From Methylibium sp964616015 (GTDB lineage Bacteria > Pseudomonadota > Gammaproteobacteria > Burkholderiales > Burkholderiaceae_C), in assembly GCA_964616015.1 (NCBI GenBank), contig CAZTTC010000064.1, positions 1-15,053 of the forward strand: DNA of 15,053 nucleotides, in the 5' to 3' direction. A program made the translations under genes and the position numbers. Position 1 is the first letter of the stretch. Every line of letters begins with the position of its first letter. This document shows positions 1-7,271 of the stretch, piece by piece. The notes under the pieces are model-generated. The model had not been told where the DNA came from. It saw only the letters and a list, made by a program, of their open reading frames with translations, and did not search any database.

Positions 1-36
1 GATCCCTGTGTCTTGTGGTCTGCAAAAGGCCGCGCG

Positions 37-42
37 ATTGTA
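37..42 (-). promoter_or_regulatory. Possible -10 element of a leftward gene off the edge
   Basis: Read on the minus strand, this is TACAAT, five of six matches to the sigma-70 -10 consensus, in a locally less GC-rich setting. It is followed by a pyrimidine-rich leader that runs off the left edge and contains CAGGG, a possible ribosome binding site. No good -35 hexamer sits 16-18 bases upstream, so the call rests on one hexamer. The gene it would serve is not in the window. Confidence 0.25.
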
Positions 43-328
43 CGAGCGCACCGCCGGCCCACCCGCCGGGCGCACGCCTCGGCGGGCGGTGATGGGGAGC
101 GCCCGTGAAGACGCTCACGCGCTCGATGCTGGCGCGCGGCCGCCGCGCCTGGCGCTGCCGCACGGGCGTTTCGCGACGCCGGTGCCAGTGCCGTCGCACG
201 GCGCTGGCCGCAGCGACCGGGCCGGCCAGATGGCGGTGCACCTGCTGCTGCGCAGCCGCAGCGAGCGGCTGGGCGTCAGCCGGCTGTACGCCCACCGCTC
301 CAAGGCGATGCAGCCCGCAAGCGCAACC

Positions 329-358
329 GGCCCCGACCGGCTCGCGCCGGGCGGGGCC
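329..358 (-). terminator. Strong GC hairpin behind the YAPPP-repeat protein gene
   Basis: The arms GGCCCCG (329-335) and CGGGGCC (352-358) pair perfectly. After one A/G mismatch, CCGGC (337-341) pairs with GCCGG (346-350) around a TCGC loop. The hairpin starts 20 bases past the stop codon of the leftward gene ending at 379. No clear U-tract follows on the minus strand, only a GT-rich run, so termination may be imperfect or Rho-assisted. It is the strongest simple stem-loop I found in the window. Confidence 0.5.
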
Positions 359-378
359 TCCAACTCTGCATCGCGAGA

Positions 379-783
379 TCAGTAGCGGTAGCGGTCGCCG
401 TCGCCCTGGTAGTGCTTGTAGGCACGGCGGTCGTCGTCGCCGCGGCCCCGGCCGCGATGACCGTCGTAGCGGTGGTCGTGCCAGTGGCCGTCGCGCCAGT
501 AGCCGCGCGGGGCCGGCTGCACGTAGACCGGCGCCGGGCCGTAGTAGCCGATGGGCGCCGGCCGGTAGACCACCGGCGGCGGGGCATACACCACCGGCGG
601 CGGCGCGTAGATGACCTGCGGCGGCGGTGCGTACACCACCGGCGGCGGCGCCGGGTAGAAGACGCCCGGCAGGTTGATGCCGATGTGCCAGTTGACGCCG
701 CCTGCATGCGCCGCACCGGTGGCGGCCAACCCGGCGGCGCCGAGGGCGGCGAGGGCCAGGAACTTGCGGATCGCTTGCTTCAT
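379..783 (-). CDS. Exported YAPPP-repeat protein, function unknown
   Basis: The product has 134 residues. Residues 1-27 look like a Sec signal peptide: MKQAIRK, a hydrophobic alanine/leucine stretch, then AHA as a likely cleavage site. The mature protein starts near GGVNWHIGINLPG. It then carries a run of tandem PPPxVxYA units (about residues 45-75), a tyrosine/proline segment, and a charged tail rich in His, Arg, Asp and Tyr that ends in DRYRY. The start is placed at 783 because AGGAG lies 8 bases upstream and the signal peptide begins there; the frame stays open further upstream without a better start. Similar short exported proteins are common in Burkholderiales and are usually left as hypothetical. 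The repeats suggest a flexible periplasmic or envelope protein. The histidines could bind metal, but that is speculation. Transcribed divergently from glnS. Confidence 0.8.
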   Translation of the reverse strand: MKQAIRKFLALAALGAAGLAATGAAHAGGVNWHIGINLPGVFYPAPPPVVYAPPPQVIYAPPPVVYAPPPVVYRPAPIGYYGPAPVYVQPAPRGYWRDGHWHDHRYDGHRGRGRGDDDRRAYKHYQGDGDRYRY

Positions 784-799
784 GCTTGGACTCCTGTGC

Positions 800-830
800 C
801 GGGGCGCTGCAGGTTGAATGTCTTGCCCCG
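800..830 (-). promoter_or_regulatory. Possible leader hairpin upstream of the YAPPP-repeat gene
   Basis: CGGGGC (800-805) pairs with GCCCCG (825-830) around a 19-base loop, directly upstream of the AGGAG ribosome binding site at 790-794. If transcribed, it would form a stem in the leader of the leftward gene. Six-base GC stems are frequent at this base composition, so chance is a real alternative. Confidence 0.2.
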
Positions 831-859
831 TGAGCACTGAACGGGTCAGCGCTCCGACA

Positions 860-913
860 GGTTCACAGGAATCTGTATCGATCTGCGAACGAGCGGGTGA
901 AGTTTTGTGAACC
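860..913. promoter_or_regulatory. Inverted repeat GGTTCACA / TGTGAACC between divergent genes
   Basis: GGTTCACA (860-867) and its exact reverse complement TGTGAACC (906-913) flank 38 bases. They lie between the leftward exported-protein gene (start 783) and the rightward glnS gene (start 977). This spacer is noticeably less GC-rich than the rest of the window. The layout would suit two half-sites of a DNA-binding protein or overlapping promoter parts, but I cannot name a regulator. Confidence 0.3.
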
Positions 914-945
914 GGCATGGAGCGAGGGGGCCGCAGGCCGCTCCT

Positions 946-951
946 TAGAAT
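946..951 (+). promoter_or_regulatory. Possible -10 element of glnS
   Basis: TAGAAT matches the sigma-70 -10 consensus at five of six positions. It would place the transcription start around 958, giving a leader of about 19 bases before the ATG at 977. The expected -35 region is GC-rich and has no good match to TTGACA. If this is the promoter, an upstream ATG at 950-952 would be outside the transcript and could not be used as the start. Confidence 0.35.
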
Positions 952-976
952 GAGTCGAGTCCTTCGAAGCGCCCCC

Positions 977-2773
<1,797 letters not shown>

Positions 2774-2778
2774 AGGCC

Positions 2779-2799
2779 CGAGCGGCCGCCAGCCGCTCG
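2779..2799. terminator. Hairpin between convergent glnS and the two-repeat secreted protein gene
   Basis: CGAGCGGC (2779-2786) pairs perfectly with GCCGCTCG (2792-2799) around a five-base loop. It begins 6 bases past the glnS stop and lies 18 bases beyond the stop of the opposing gene, so it could serve both directions. Neither side has a U-tract, so intrinsic termination may be weak. Confidence 0.45.
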
Positions 2800-2817
2800 A
2801 GCCTCACGCGATCGCGC

Positions 2818-3147
2818 TCAGCGCAGCGTCCCGCCCGGCACCGCCGCGATCGGCGTCGCGCGGAGTTCCAGCCAGTCCACATGCGCCGGCGGCTGCACGA
2901 TGAATGTGTTTGCATCGACCGAATTGAGGCCGCTTTCGGCCTTCTGGGCGACCGCCGGATGCTCGTGGTTCGCATGGCCGGCCCGCCAGCTCAGGCTGGC
3001 CGGGTGCTGCACGATGAAGGTCGACGGGTCGACGGCCGGCAGCTTGCGTGCCGCGAAAACCGCAGGGTGCTGACCGATATCCTGCGCCTGGGCGGCGCCG
3101 GCAAGCGCCAGGATCGTGGCAATGAGCAGGGTGTGGCGGCTCGACAT
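2818..3147 (-). CDS. Small exported protein with two internal repeats, function unknown
   Basis: The product has 109 residues. Residues 1-22 form a signal peptide (MSSRHTLLIATILALAG, then AQA), so it is probably periplasmic or secreted. The mature part is almost entirely two copies of one unit: HPAV (27-30) with TFIVQHPASLSW (43-54), and HPAV (63-66) with TFIVQPPAHVDW (81-92), joined by WRAGHANHE. Asp precedes the TFIVQ block in both copies (VDPS, VDAN). It has several histidines and no cysteine in the mature part. The start at 3147 is supported by GGAG about 10 bases upstream and by the signal peptide; an in-frame ATG at 3222 would add a non-export-like extension. I do not recognise a named family. 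Convergent with glnS, with a hairpin between them. Confidence 0.75.
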   Translation of the reverse strand: MSSRHTLLIATILALAGAAQAQDIGQHPAVFAARKLPAVDPSTFIVQHPASLSWRAGHANHEHPAVAQKAESGLNSVDANTFIVQPPAHVDWLELRATPIAAVPGGTLR

Positions 3148-3180
3148 GAGGGGCTCCAGAAGTTGCAAAGAAGAACAAGG

Positions 3181-3204
3181 GATAACCCGAATTATCGTTA
3201 ACCC
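3181..3204 (-). promoter_or_regulatory. AT-rich patch with TAACCC direct repeats upstream of the two-repeat gene
   Basis: This patch has far more A and T than its surroundings. TAACCC occurs at 3183-3188 and 3199-3204, 16 bases apart, and GATAA/TTATC (3181-3185 and 3192-3196) forms a short inverted repeat. On the minus strand it includes GATAAT, five of six matches to a -10 hexamer, without a good -35. It lies 34-57 bases upstream of the start codon at 3147, so it is the natural place for that gene's promoter or operator. Confidence 0.35.
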
Positions 3205-3248
3205 TAGGCCTTCTATATGCACGGCATGACCGCAATGGAGGCAAGCAC

Positions 3249-3270
3249 TCCGGATCGCGACGCGTCCGGA
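3249..3270 (-). terminator. Hairpin behind the glutathione S-transferase gene
   Basis: TCCGGA (3249-3254) pairs with TCCGGA (3265-3270), and inside it CGC (3256-3258) pairs with GCG (3262-3264) around a GAC loop, with one bulged T at 3255. The stem starts about 18 bases beyond the stop of the leftward gene ending at 3289. The bases that follow on the minus strand are mixed rather than a U-run, so it is a plausible but not classical terminator. Confidence 0.4.
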
Positions 3271-3288
3271 CGGCGTCCCCCAAGGCTT

Positions 3289-3942
3289 TCAGTCGCGGTC
3301 CGGCGCCCCCGGCGGGAACAGCTTGCGGTACGGCCGCGCCTCGTCGACCGCGCGCGCGAACGAAGGCCGTGCCAGCAGCCGCTGCCGGTAGGCCTTGAGT
3401 TCGCGGTGCGCCCCGCCGATCGGGTACACCCAGTCGGCGTAGAAGAGCGCGGGCGCGGCCGCGCAGTCGGCGAGGCTGAAGGCCTCGCCGGTCGCCCACG
3501 TCCGGCCGGCGAGTTGCCCGTCGAGCCAGGCGTACGCCGCATCGAGCAGGCGGCGCGCTCCGGCGACGCCATGCGGATCGCGATCCTCGGGCGCGCAGAT
3601 CACGTCGAAGACGATCTTCTGCATCGGCGTCATCACGTAGTTGTCGAACACGCGATCAAGGGTGCGGACCTCGAGCGCTGCGCGCGGATCGGCCGGCAGC
3701 ATCCGCACGGGACCCGGATGGTGCAGGTCCAGGTACTCGACGATCACGCTGGCCTCCACGACGGTGCGCTCGCCGTCCACCAGCACCGGCATGCGCCGCA
3801 GCGGCCACCGTGCCGCGTGCTCGGCGAGCGCCGGTTCGTTGTCGGATGACAGCACGCGCCACTCGAAAGGCGTGGCGTTCTCGTACAGCGCGACGAGCGC
3901 CTTCTGGCAATAGGACGAGAAAGGATGGGCGTAGAGCTTCAT
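3289..3942 (-). CDS. Glutathione S-transferase family protein
   Basis: The 217-residue length is typical of cytosolic GSTs. The N-terminal thioredoxin-like domain starts MKLYAHPFSSYCQKA, with candidate active-site Ser9/Ser10 and a nearby Cys12. It continues with the glutathione-binding MPVLVDG (cis-proline 52) and VVEASVIVEYLD (Glu63, Ser65). The C-terminal helical domain runs from about residue 90 and includes the conserved FSLADCAAAPALFYADW segment. The family conjugates glutathione to electrophiles or acts as a reductase or isomerase; the substrate cannot be told from sequence. The start at 3942 has GGAG 6 bases upstream; an in-frame ATG at 3966 is possible but not needed. It lies 26 bases behind the AHSA1 gene on the same strand, so the two are probably one operon. 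Confidence 0.9.
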   Translation of the reverse strand: MKLYAHPFSSYCQKALVALYENATPFEWRVLSSDNEPALAEHAARWPLRRMPVLVDGERTVVEASVIVEYLDLHHPGPVRMLPADPRAALEVRTLDRVFDNYVMTPMQKIVFDVICAPEDRDPHGVAGARRLLDAAYAWLDGQLAGRTWATGEAFSLADCAAAPALFYADWVYPIGGAHRELKAYRQRLLARPSFARAVDEARPYRKLFPPGAPDRD

Positions 3943-3968
3943 CGGGGTCTCCGCAGCCCGGACCATTG

Positions 3969-4454
3969 TCAGGCGGTGGGCCTGGGCGCGCCGACCAGCG
4001 CGGCGAGCTGATCGGTGCACTGGCCCCAGCCTTCGTGGAAGCCCATCTTGGCGTGAGCTTCGCAGTCGGCCACGGTCCAGTGCAGCGCCCGCGCCGTGTA
4101 GCGGGTCTTGCCGCCTTCGTCCTCGAAGGTGAGCACGCCGGTGAAGAAGGGCTTCTCCGACGGCTGCCAGGCTTCGGTGTAGGCATCGGTGAAGACCAGG
4201 CGCTCGTTGGGTACGACGTCGAGGTAGACACCGCGGCTCGGGAACTCGGTGCCGTCGGGGTCGCGCATCACGACGAGGCTGGATCCGCCGGGTCGCACGT
4301 CCGTCTCGGCGCGCGATGTCGTCCAGGGCTTGGGCGCGAACCATTGCACCATCAGCTCGGGCGTCGTCCAGGCGGCGAACAGCTTCTCGCGCGGGGCATC
4401 GATCAGGCGGGTGAGGATCAGCTCGCGGTCGGAGGCGGGGATCGAGGGGTGCAT
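3969..4454 (-). CDS. SRPBCC (AHSA1-type) domain protein
   Basis: The product has 161 residues with the START/Bet v1-like helix-grip fold signature of the AHSA1 group: ELILTRLIDAPREKLFAAWT, then the PELMVQWFAPKPW helix, DVRPGGSS, FPSRGVYLDVVPNERLVFTD, FTGVLTFEDEGGKTRYT, and a C-terminal helix with MGFHEGWGQCTDQLAALV. These proteins have a hydrophobic cavity that binds small ligands; the ligand is unknown here. There is no signal peptide, so it is cytoplasmic. The ATG at 4454 is chosen because AAAGGA lies about 8 bases upstream. Genes like this often sit beside an ArsR regulator, but none is present. The downstream GST-like gene follows after 26 bases, so a shared role in handling small organic molecules or stress is a reasonable inference. 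Confidence 0.88.
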   Translation of the reverse strand: MHPSIPASDRELILTRLIDAPREKLFAAWTTPELMVQWFAPKPWTTSRAETDVRPGGSSLVVMRDPDGTEFPSRGVYLDVVPNERLVFTDAYTEAWQPSEKPFFTGVLTFEDEGGKTRYTARALHWTVADCEAHAKMGFHEGWGQCTDQLAALVGAPRPTA

Positions 4455-4475
4455 GCGAATGTCCTTTCGGGGTGG

Positions 4476-4507
4476 TGGCCAGTGGATGGCCAATGGGTGG
4501 TCTTGTA
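4476..4507 (-). promoter_or_regulatory. Possible promoter and TGGCCA pair upstream of the AHSA1-GST pair
   Basis: Two copies of the palindrome TGGCCA (4476-4481 and 4487-4492) sit exactly 11 bases apart, about one helical turn. On the minus strand, TACAAG (4507 to 4502) could be a -10 element, placing transcription start near 4495 and the palindromes just downstream of it, before the ribosome binding site around 4465. That position would suit a repressor operator. No -35 match is convincing. Confidence 0.3.
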
Positions 4508-4681
4508 CCGACACGACGATGCAGGCGGCACGCGTTCGACATGCGCCAACGCAACCAAGGGTAAGCACGGGTCGGCGCGCACGACGCCGTTCGGTCCACC
4601 GAGCGGCTCGGCGCTCGCCATCACCAGCGCAGACCGCTGCGAAAGCTCCATCGCTGCGACACGCCGCGCGGCTTGCCCGCG

Positions 4682-4698
4682 CCGCCCGCGCGCGGCGG
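4682..4698 (-). terminator. GC hairpin just behind sbcB
   Basis: CCGCC (4682-4686) pairs with GGCGG (4694-4698) around a CG-only loop, beginning about 13 bases past the sbcB stop codon on the minus strand. No U-tract follows. At this base composition five-base GC stems are common, so the call rests mainly on position. The remaining bases to 4454 hold no gene I can support. Confidence 0.3.
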
Positions 4699-4711
4699 GT
4701 GAGCTGCTGCG

Positions 4712-6154
4712 TCAACGCTCGGGTGCGATTTCTGTGGCGTGGTCGACCAGCGCCTCCAGGATGGCCTGGCCACGTTCGTCGGCATCCTCGACCAGCGCGT
4801 CGATCTGCGCGAGCAGGCCATCGACCGTGCGGCTGCCGCCCACGCCGTCGTGGAGCCGGGCGATGCGGTGCGCGAGCCAGCGCTGCTGCTCGGCGGGCGT
4901 CAGCGTGGCGGGGAAGTTGCGCGCGCGGTAACGGAACAGCAGTTCCTCCAGCCGCGGATCGCTGAAGGCGGGCCGCCTGGCGGCCAGTTCGTCCGGGCCC
5001 AGCGTGCGCAGGCGTTGCAGGCTGCGGCGGTCGTCGTGGCCGACGAAGCCACCGTAGAGGTCCTCGTCGACGTCGGAATCGTGGTCGAGCGCCGGCCGCT
5101 GCATCACCTCGGGCCACAGGCCGGCCAGGCTGGCGCCCTTGTCGCGCAGCACGTCGGCGTGGCGCTGCGCCTGCTCCATGTCGATGCCCCAGTACGCGGC
5201 GCGCTCGGCGCTCAGCGTGCGCAGGCTGGCGATGACGATCGGCGACTTGTTGATGTGGAGCGTCTTGATGGGCAGCCGCGTGACGCCTTCGGGCAGCTCG
5301 TCGGTGCGCGTGAACAGGCGCTGGCGGATCGCCTCGACGCCCAGCGTCAGCAGCTCGGCCGGGTCCTGCGCCAGGTCCCAGACGATGAGCTCGTTCTTGT
5401 GGGTCGGGTGCGGCGCCAGCGGCCACACGACGGCGATGCCGCCGCGCTCGGCCCCGTACCTGCCCGACACGTGCAGGAAGGGGCCGCCGGCCTTCTCGGC
5501 CGCGGCCAGCTCGCGCACCACCTCGTGCTTGCTGCGCAACCGCAGGCAGAAGTCCCACAGGCGCGGCTGGCGCTCGCGGATCAGGCGCGCCAGCGCGATG
5601 GTCGCGCGCACGTCCGACAGCGCGTCGTGCGCGGCCTCGTGCGCCAGGCCGTTGGCGGCACTCAGGTGCTCGAGCTTGAACGAGGGCCGGCCGTCCTCGT
5701 GCTTCGGCCACTCGATGCCCTCGGGGCGCAGCGCGTGCGTGACGCGCACGACGTCGAGCAGGTCCCAGCGGCCGCACTCGTTCTGCCACTCGCGCGCGTA
5801 CGGATCGATCAGGCTGCGCCAGAACAGGAAGCGCGTCACCTCGTCGTCGAAGCGGATCGAGTTGTAGCCCACGCCCACGGTGCCGGGCCGCGCGAGCTGC
5901 TGCTCGATCGCGTCGGCGAAGGCGTGCTCGGGCAGGCCTCGCTCCAGGCAGAGCTGCGGCGTGATGCCGGTCAGCAGGCAGGACTCGGGATCGGGCAGGT
6001 AGTCCGGCGCCGGCTGGCAGTACAGCATCGTCGGCGCGTCGATCTCGTTCAACTCGGCATCGGTGCGCACGCCGGCGAACTGCGACGGTCGGTCGCGGCG
6101 CGGCTCGCGACCGAAGGTCTCGTAGTCGTGCCAGAAGAAGCTGAAGGCGGTCAT
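4712..6154 (-). CDS. sbcB: Exodeoxyribonuclease I
   Basis: A single-strand-specific 3'-to-5' DNA exonuclease used in recombination and mismatch repair. The 480-residue product (E. coli ExoI has 475) shows the full DEDDh active site: Asp10 and Glu12 in FFWHDYETFG, Asp103 in GYNSIRFDDEVTR, and His176 and Asp181 in EAAHDALSDVRATIALARL. Each is offset by exactly five from E. coli D15, E17, D108, H181 and D186. The SH3-like and C-terminal helical regions follow, with recognisable blocks LPIKTLHINKSPIV and LEELLFRYRARNFPATL. The ATG at 6154 is preferred to an in-frame TTG at 6163 because MTAFSFFWHDYETFG fits the family start. There is no clear ribosome binding site. A small membrane-protein gene ends 42 bases upstream on the same strand. 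Confidence 0.96.
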   Translation of the reverse strand: MTAFSFFWHDYETFGREPRRDRPSQFAGVRTDAELNEIDAPTMLYCQPAPDYLPDPESCLLTGITPQLCLERGLPEHAFADAIEQQLARPGTVGVGYNSIRFDDEVTRFLFWRSLIDPYAREWQNECGRWDLLDVVRVTHALRPEGIEWPKHEDGRPSFKLEHLSAANGLAHEAAHDALSDVRATIALARLIRERQPRLWDFCLRLRSKHEVVRELAAAEKAGGPFLHVSGRYGAERGGIAVVWPLAPHPTHKNELIVWDLAQDPAELLTLGVEAIRQRLFTRTDELPEGVTRLPIKTLHINKSPIVIASLRTLSAERAAYWGIDMEQAQRHADVLRDKGASLAGLWPEVMQRPALDHDSDVDEDLYGGFVGHDDRRSLQRLRTLGPDELAARRPAFSDPRLEELLFRYRARNFPATLTPAEQQRWLAHRIARLHDGVGGSRTVDGLLAQIDALVEDADERGQAILEALVDHATEIAPER

Positions 6155-6161
6155 GGACCGC

Positions 6162-6167
6162 AAGATA
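6162..6167 (-). promoter_or_regulatory. Possible -10 element very close to the sbcB start
   Basis: On the minus strand this reads TATCTT, four of six matches to the -10 consensus, and only seven bases separate it from the ATG at 6154. If it is used, transcription would begin at or next to the start codon, giving a leaderless mRNA, which would fit the lack of a ribosome binding site. The upstream DNA has no good -35. Confidence 0.25.
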
Positions 6168-6196
6168 ACCGACGGCCCGCGCGCCGCCGTCCTGAA

Positions 6197-6532
6197 TCAG
6201 GGGCGATCTCGGGGGGCGTCGGTACCGGCGCCGGCAGGCGGGACCTCGCGGGCCTCGATGTCGATCACCTCGCCGCGCGACGTGCCCGAGGCGGCGCGAC
6301 GAAAGCCCTCCCAGGCCGCACCCTTCGGCATGCCGAAGCGCACCGACGCCGGGCGGCGGCCGCGCAACAGCGCCCAGATCACGAGGAGGCTGCCGACGAC
6401 CAGGCCGAAGGCCATCAGCATCAGCATGAAGACCAGCCCCACGGCCGCCATCAGCGCGCGCAGCACGAAGGCAACGAGGCGCTGCACGCCGCGCCCGATC
6501 GCGCCGCCGTTCGAGAAGTCCTGTCCGGTCAT
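6197..6532 (-). CDS. Small integral membrane protein, function unknown
   Basis: The product has 111 residues. A long hydrophobic region (about residues 18-56, AFVLRALMAAVGLVFMLMLM through SLLVIWALL) is enough for one long or two closely spaced membrane segments. It is followed by a basic RGRRP stretch and a polar, Ala/Pro-rich cytoplasmic-type tail ending APRDRP. The tail contains SVRFGMPKGAAWEGFRRA and GEVIDIEAREV; the last motif resembles the C-terminal ends of other small Burkholderiales membrane proteins with no assigned role. The ATG at 6532 is chosen over the one at 6538 because GAGGA lies 8 bases before it but only 2 before the other. It precedes sbcB by 42 bases on the same strand and is divergent from the YkvA-type gene at 6683. 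Confidence 0.72.
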   Translation of the reverse strand: MTGQDFSNGGAIGRGVQRLVAFVLRALMAAVGLVFMLMLMAFGLVVGSLLVIWALLRGRRPASVRFGMPKGAAWEGFRRAASGTSRGEVIDIEAREVPPAGAGTDAPRDRP

Positions 6533-6682
6533 GTCCATGGTCCTCAGACATCGGGTCGACCCCGCAGTTCCGTCGCGACCCGCAACAATTCTGCCGGCTT
6601 CGCCCCTTGCATCGCACCCGACCGGCCACATCTCCGGCAGTGCCCGCGATCCTGCGGCGACATGCCGAACGGAGGTCCGCCC

Positions 6683-6961
6683 ATGTGGAAACGCCTGTCG
6701 ATGCTGTGGCTGCTGGTGCGCGGCGACGCGCGCCGGCTGTGGATCGCGCTGCGGCACCCGCAGGCCCCGAGCTGGCTCAAGGTGGGGACGGCGCTGGTGC
6801 TGCTCTACCTGGTGTCGCCGATCGACCTGATCCCCGATGCGCTGCCCTTCATCGGCGTGGTCGACGACCTGGTGCTGGTGCCGACCGCGATCCGCTTCAT
6901 GCTCAGGCGCCTGCCGCCCGACCTGCAGCGCGATGTGGAGGCGCGTGCGACGGCTCAGTGA
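6683..6961 (+). CDS. YkvA/DUF1232-family membrane protein
   Basis: The product has 92 residues with a clear DUF1232 (YkvA) core at about residues 34-70: a hydrophobic segment (VGTALVLLYLV) followed by the hallmark SPIDLIPDALPFIGVVDDLVLV. The family is widespread in bacteria; its biochemical role is not established. The start is set by an excellent ribosome binding site, GGAGG at 6671-6675, seven bases before the ATG. An in-frame ATG at 6662 lies upstream of that site and is not used. The last seven bases overlap the end of the convergent gene 6955-7254, so their transcripts are complementary at the 3' ends. About 150 bases separate it from the divergent gene at 6532. Confidence 0.9.
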   Translation: MWKRLSMLWLLVRGDARRLWIALRHPQAPSWLKVGTALVLLYLVSPIDLIPDALPFIGVVDDLVLVPTAIRFMLRRLPPDLQRDVEARATAQ

Positions 6962-7254
6962 GGCTTGCGGGGTTCGCGCGGCTCCCGGGTCCCGCGGAAC
7001 TGGCGCGGCCGGATCACATTGCCTTCGCGCTCGACCTCACGACGCACGCGACGGATCAACTCTTCGGCCTGCGCCGCCGCGGCGCGCTTGCGCGCGCGGT
7101 GCCGGCCCGGCCGCCTGAACTGCTCGCCGCACCACTGCCAGGCACGCCGCAGCGCCGAGTCGATGCGGTAGCGGCGCGGCGCGTTCAGCGTCAGGCGCAG
7201 CAACAACAGCACGCAGACCGCCAGCACGAGGCCGGCCAGGACTTGCTCGATCAT
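6955..7254 (-). CDS. Small membrane-anchored protein downstream of the M48 protease
   Basis: The product has 99 residues. Residues 4-20 (QVLAGLVLAVCVLLLLR) form a single N-terminal membrane helix; the rest is highly basic, including RRPGRHRARKRAAAAQ and RRVRREVEREGNVIRPRQF, with an alpha-helical, possibly coiled-coil stretch around residues 58-78. There is no catalytic motif and I do not recognise a family. The ATG at 7254 has AGGGAG about 9 bases upstream. Only 17 bases separate it from the stop of the protease gene on the same strand, so the two are very likely co-transcribed and it may assist or anchor the protease or bind nucleic acid at the membrane; that role is inference. Its 3' end overlaps the convergent YkvA-type gene by seven bases. 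Confidence 0.75.
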   Translation of the reverse strand: MIEQVLAGLVLAVCVLLLLRLTLNAPRRYRIDSALRRAWQWCGEQFRRPGRHRARKRAAAAQAEELIRRVRREVEREGNVIRPRQFRGTREPREPRKPH

Positions 7255-7271
7255 GGTGTGCGTCTCCCTGG

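Larger units (their letters stand above)
1..378. other. Gene-free stretch at left edge
   Basis: I find no convincing gene here. The open frames present are arginine-, alanine- and proline-rich, have no ribosome binding site, and look like the by-products of very high GC. The stretch does hold a possible leftward -10 element near its left end and a strong hairpin at 329-358 behind the next gene; both are listed separately. A weaker GC-rich inverted repeat pairs CCCGCC (62-67) with GGCGGG (81-86). The stretch is probably the space between a gene lying off the left edge and the gene ending at 379. Confidence 0.5.

Noticed and set aside
8..385. Plus-strand open frame at the left edge
   Set aside because: No ribosome binding site, no motif, low-complexity composition; it also covers the strong hairpin at 329-358.
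3969..6629. A very long minus-strand open frame running through the sbcB region in another frame
   Set aside because: Only its last part (from 4454) is a real gene. The upstream part is an Arg/Ala-rich shadow of sbcB, whose active-site residues lie in a different frame.
4739..6961. A 740-codon plus-strand open frame opposite sbcB
   Set aside because: Only the end, from the ATG at 6683 with its GGAGG site, is a gene (YkvA type). The rest is antisense to sbcB and has no motif.
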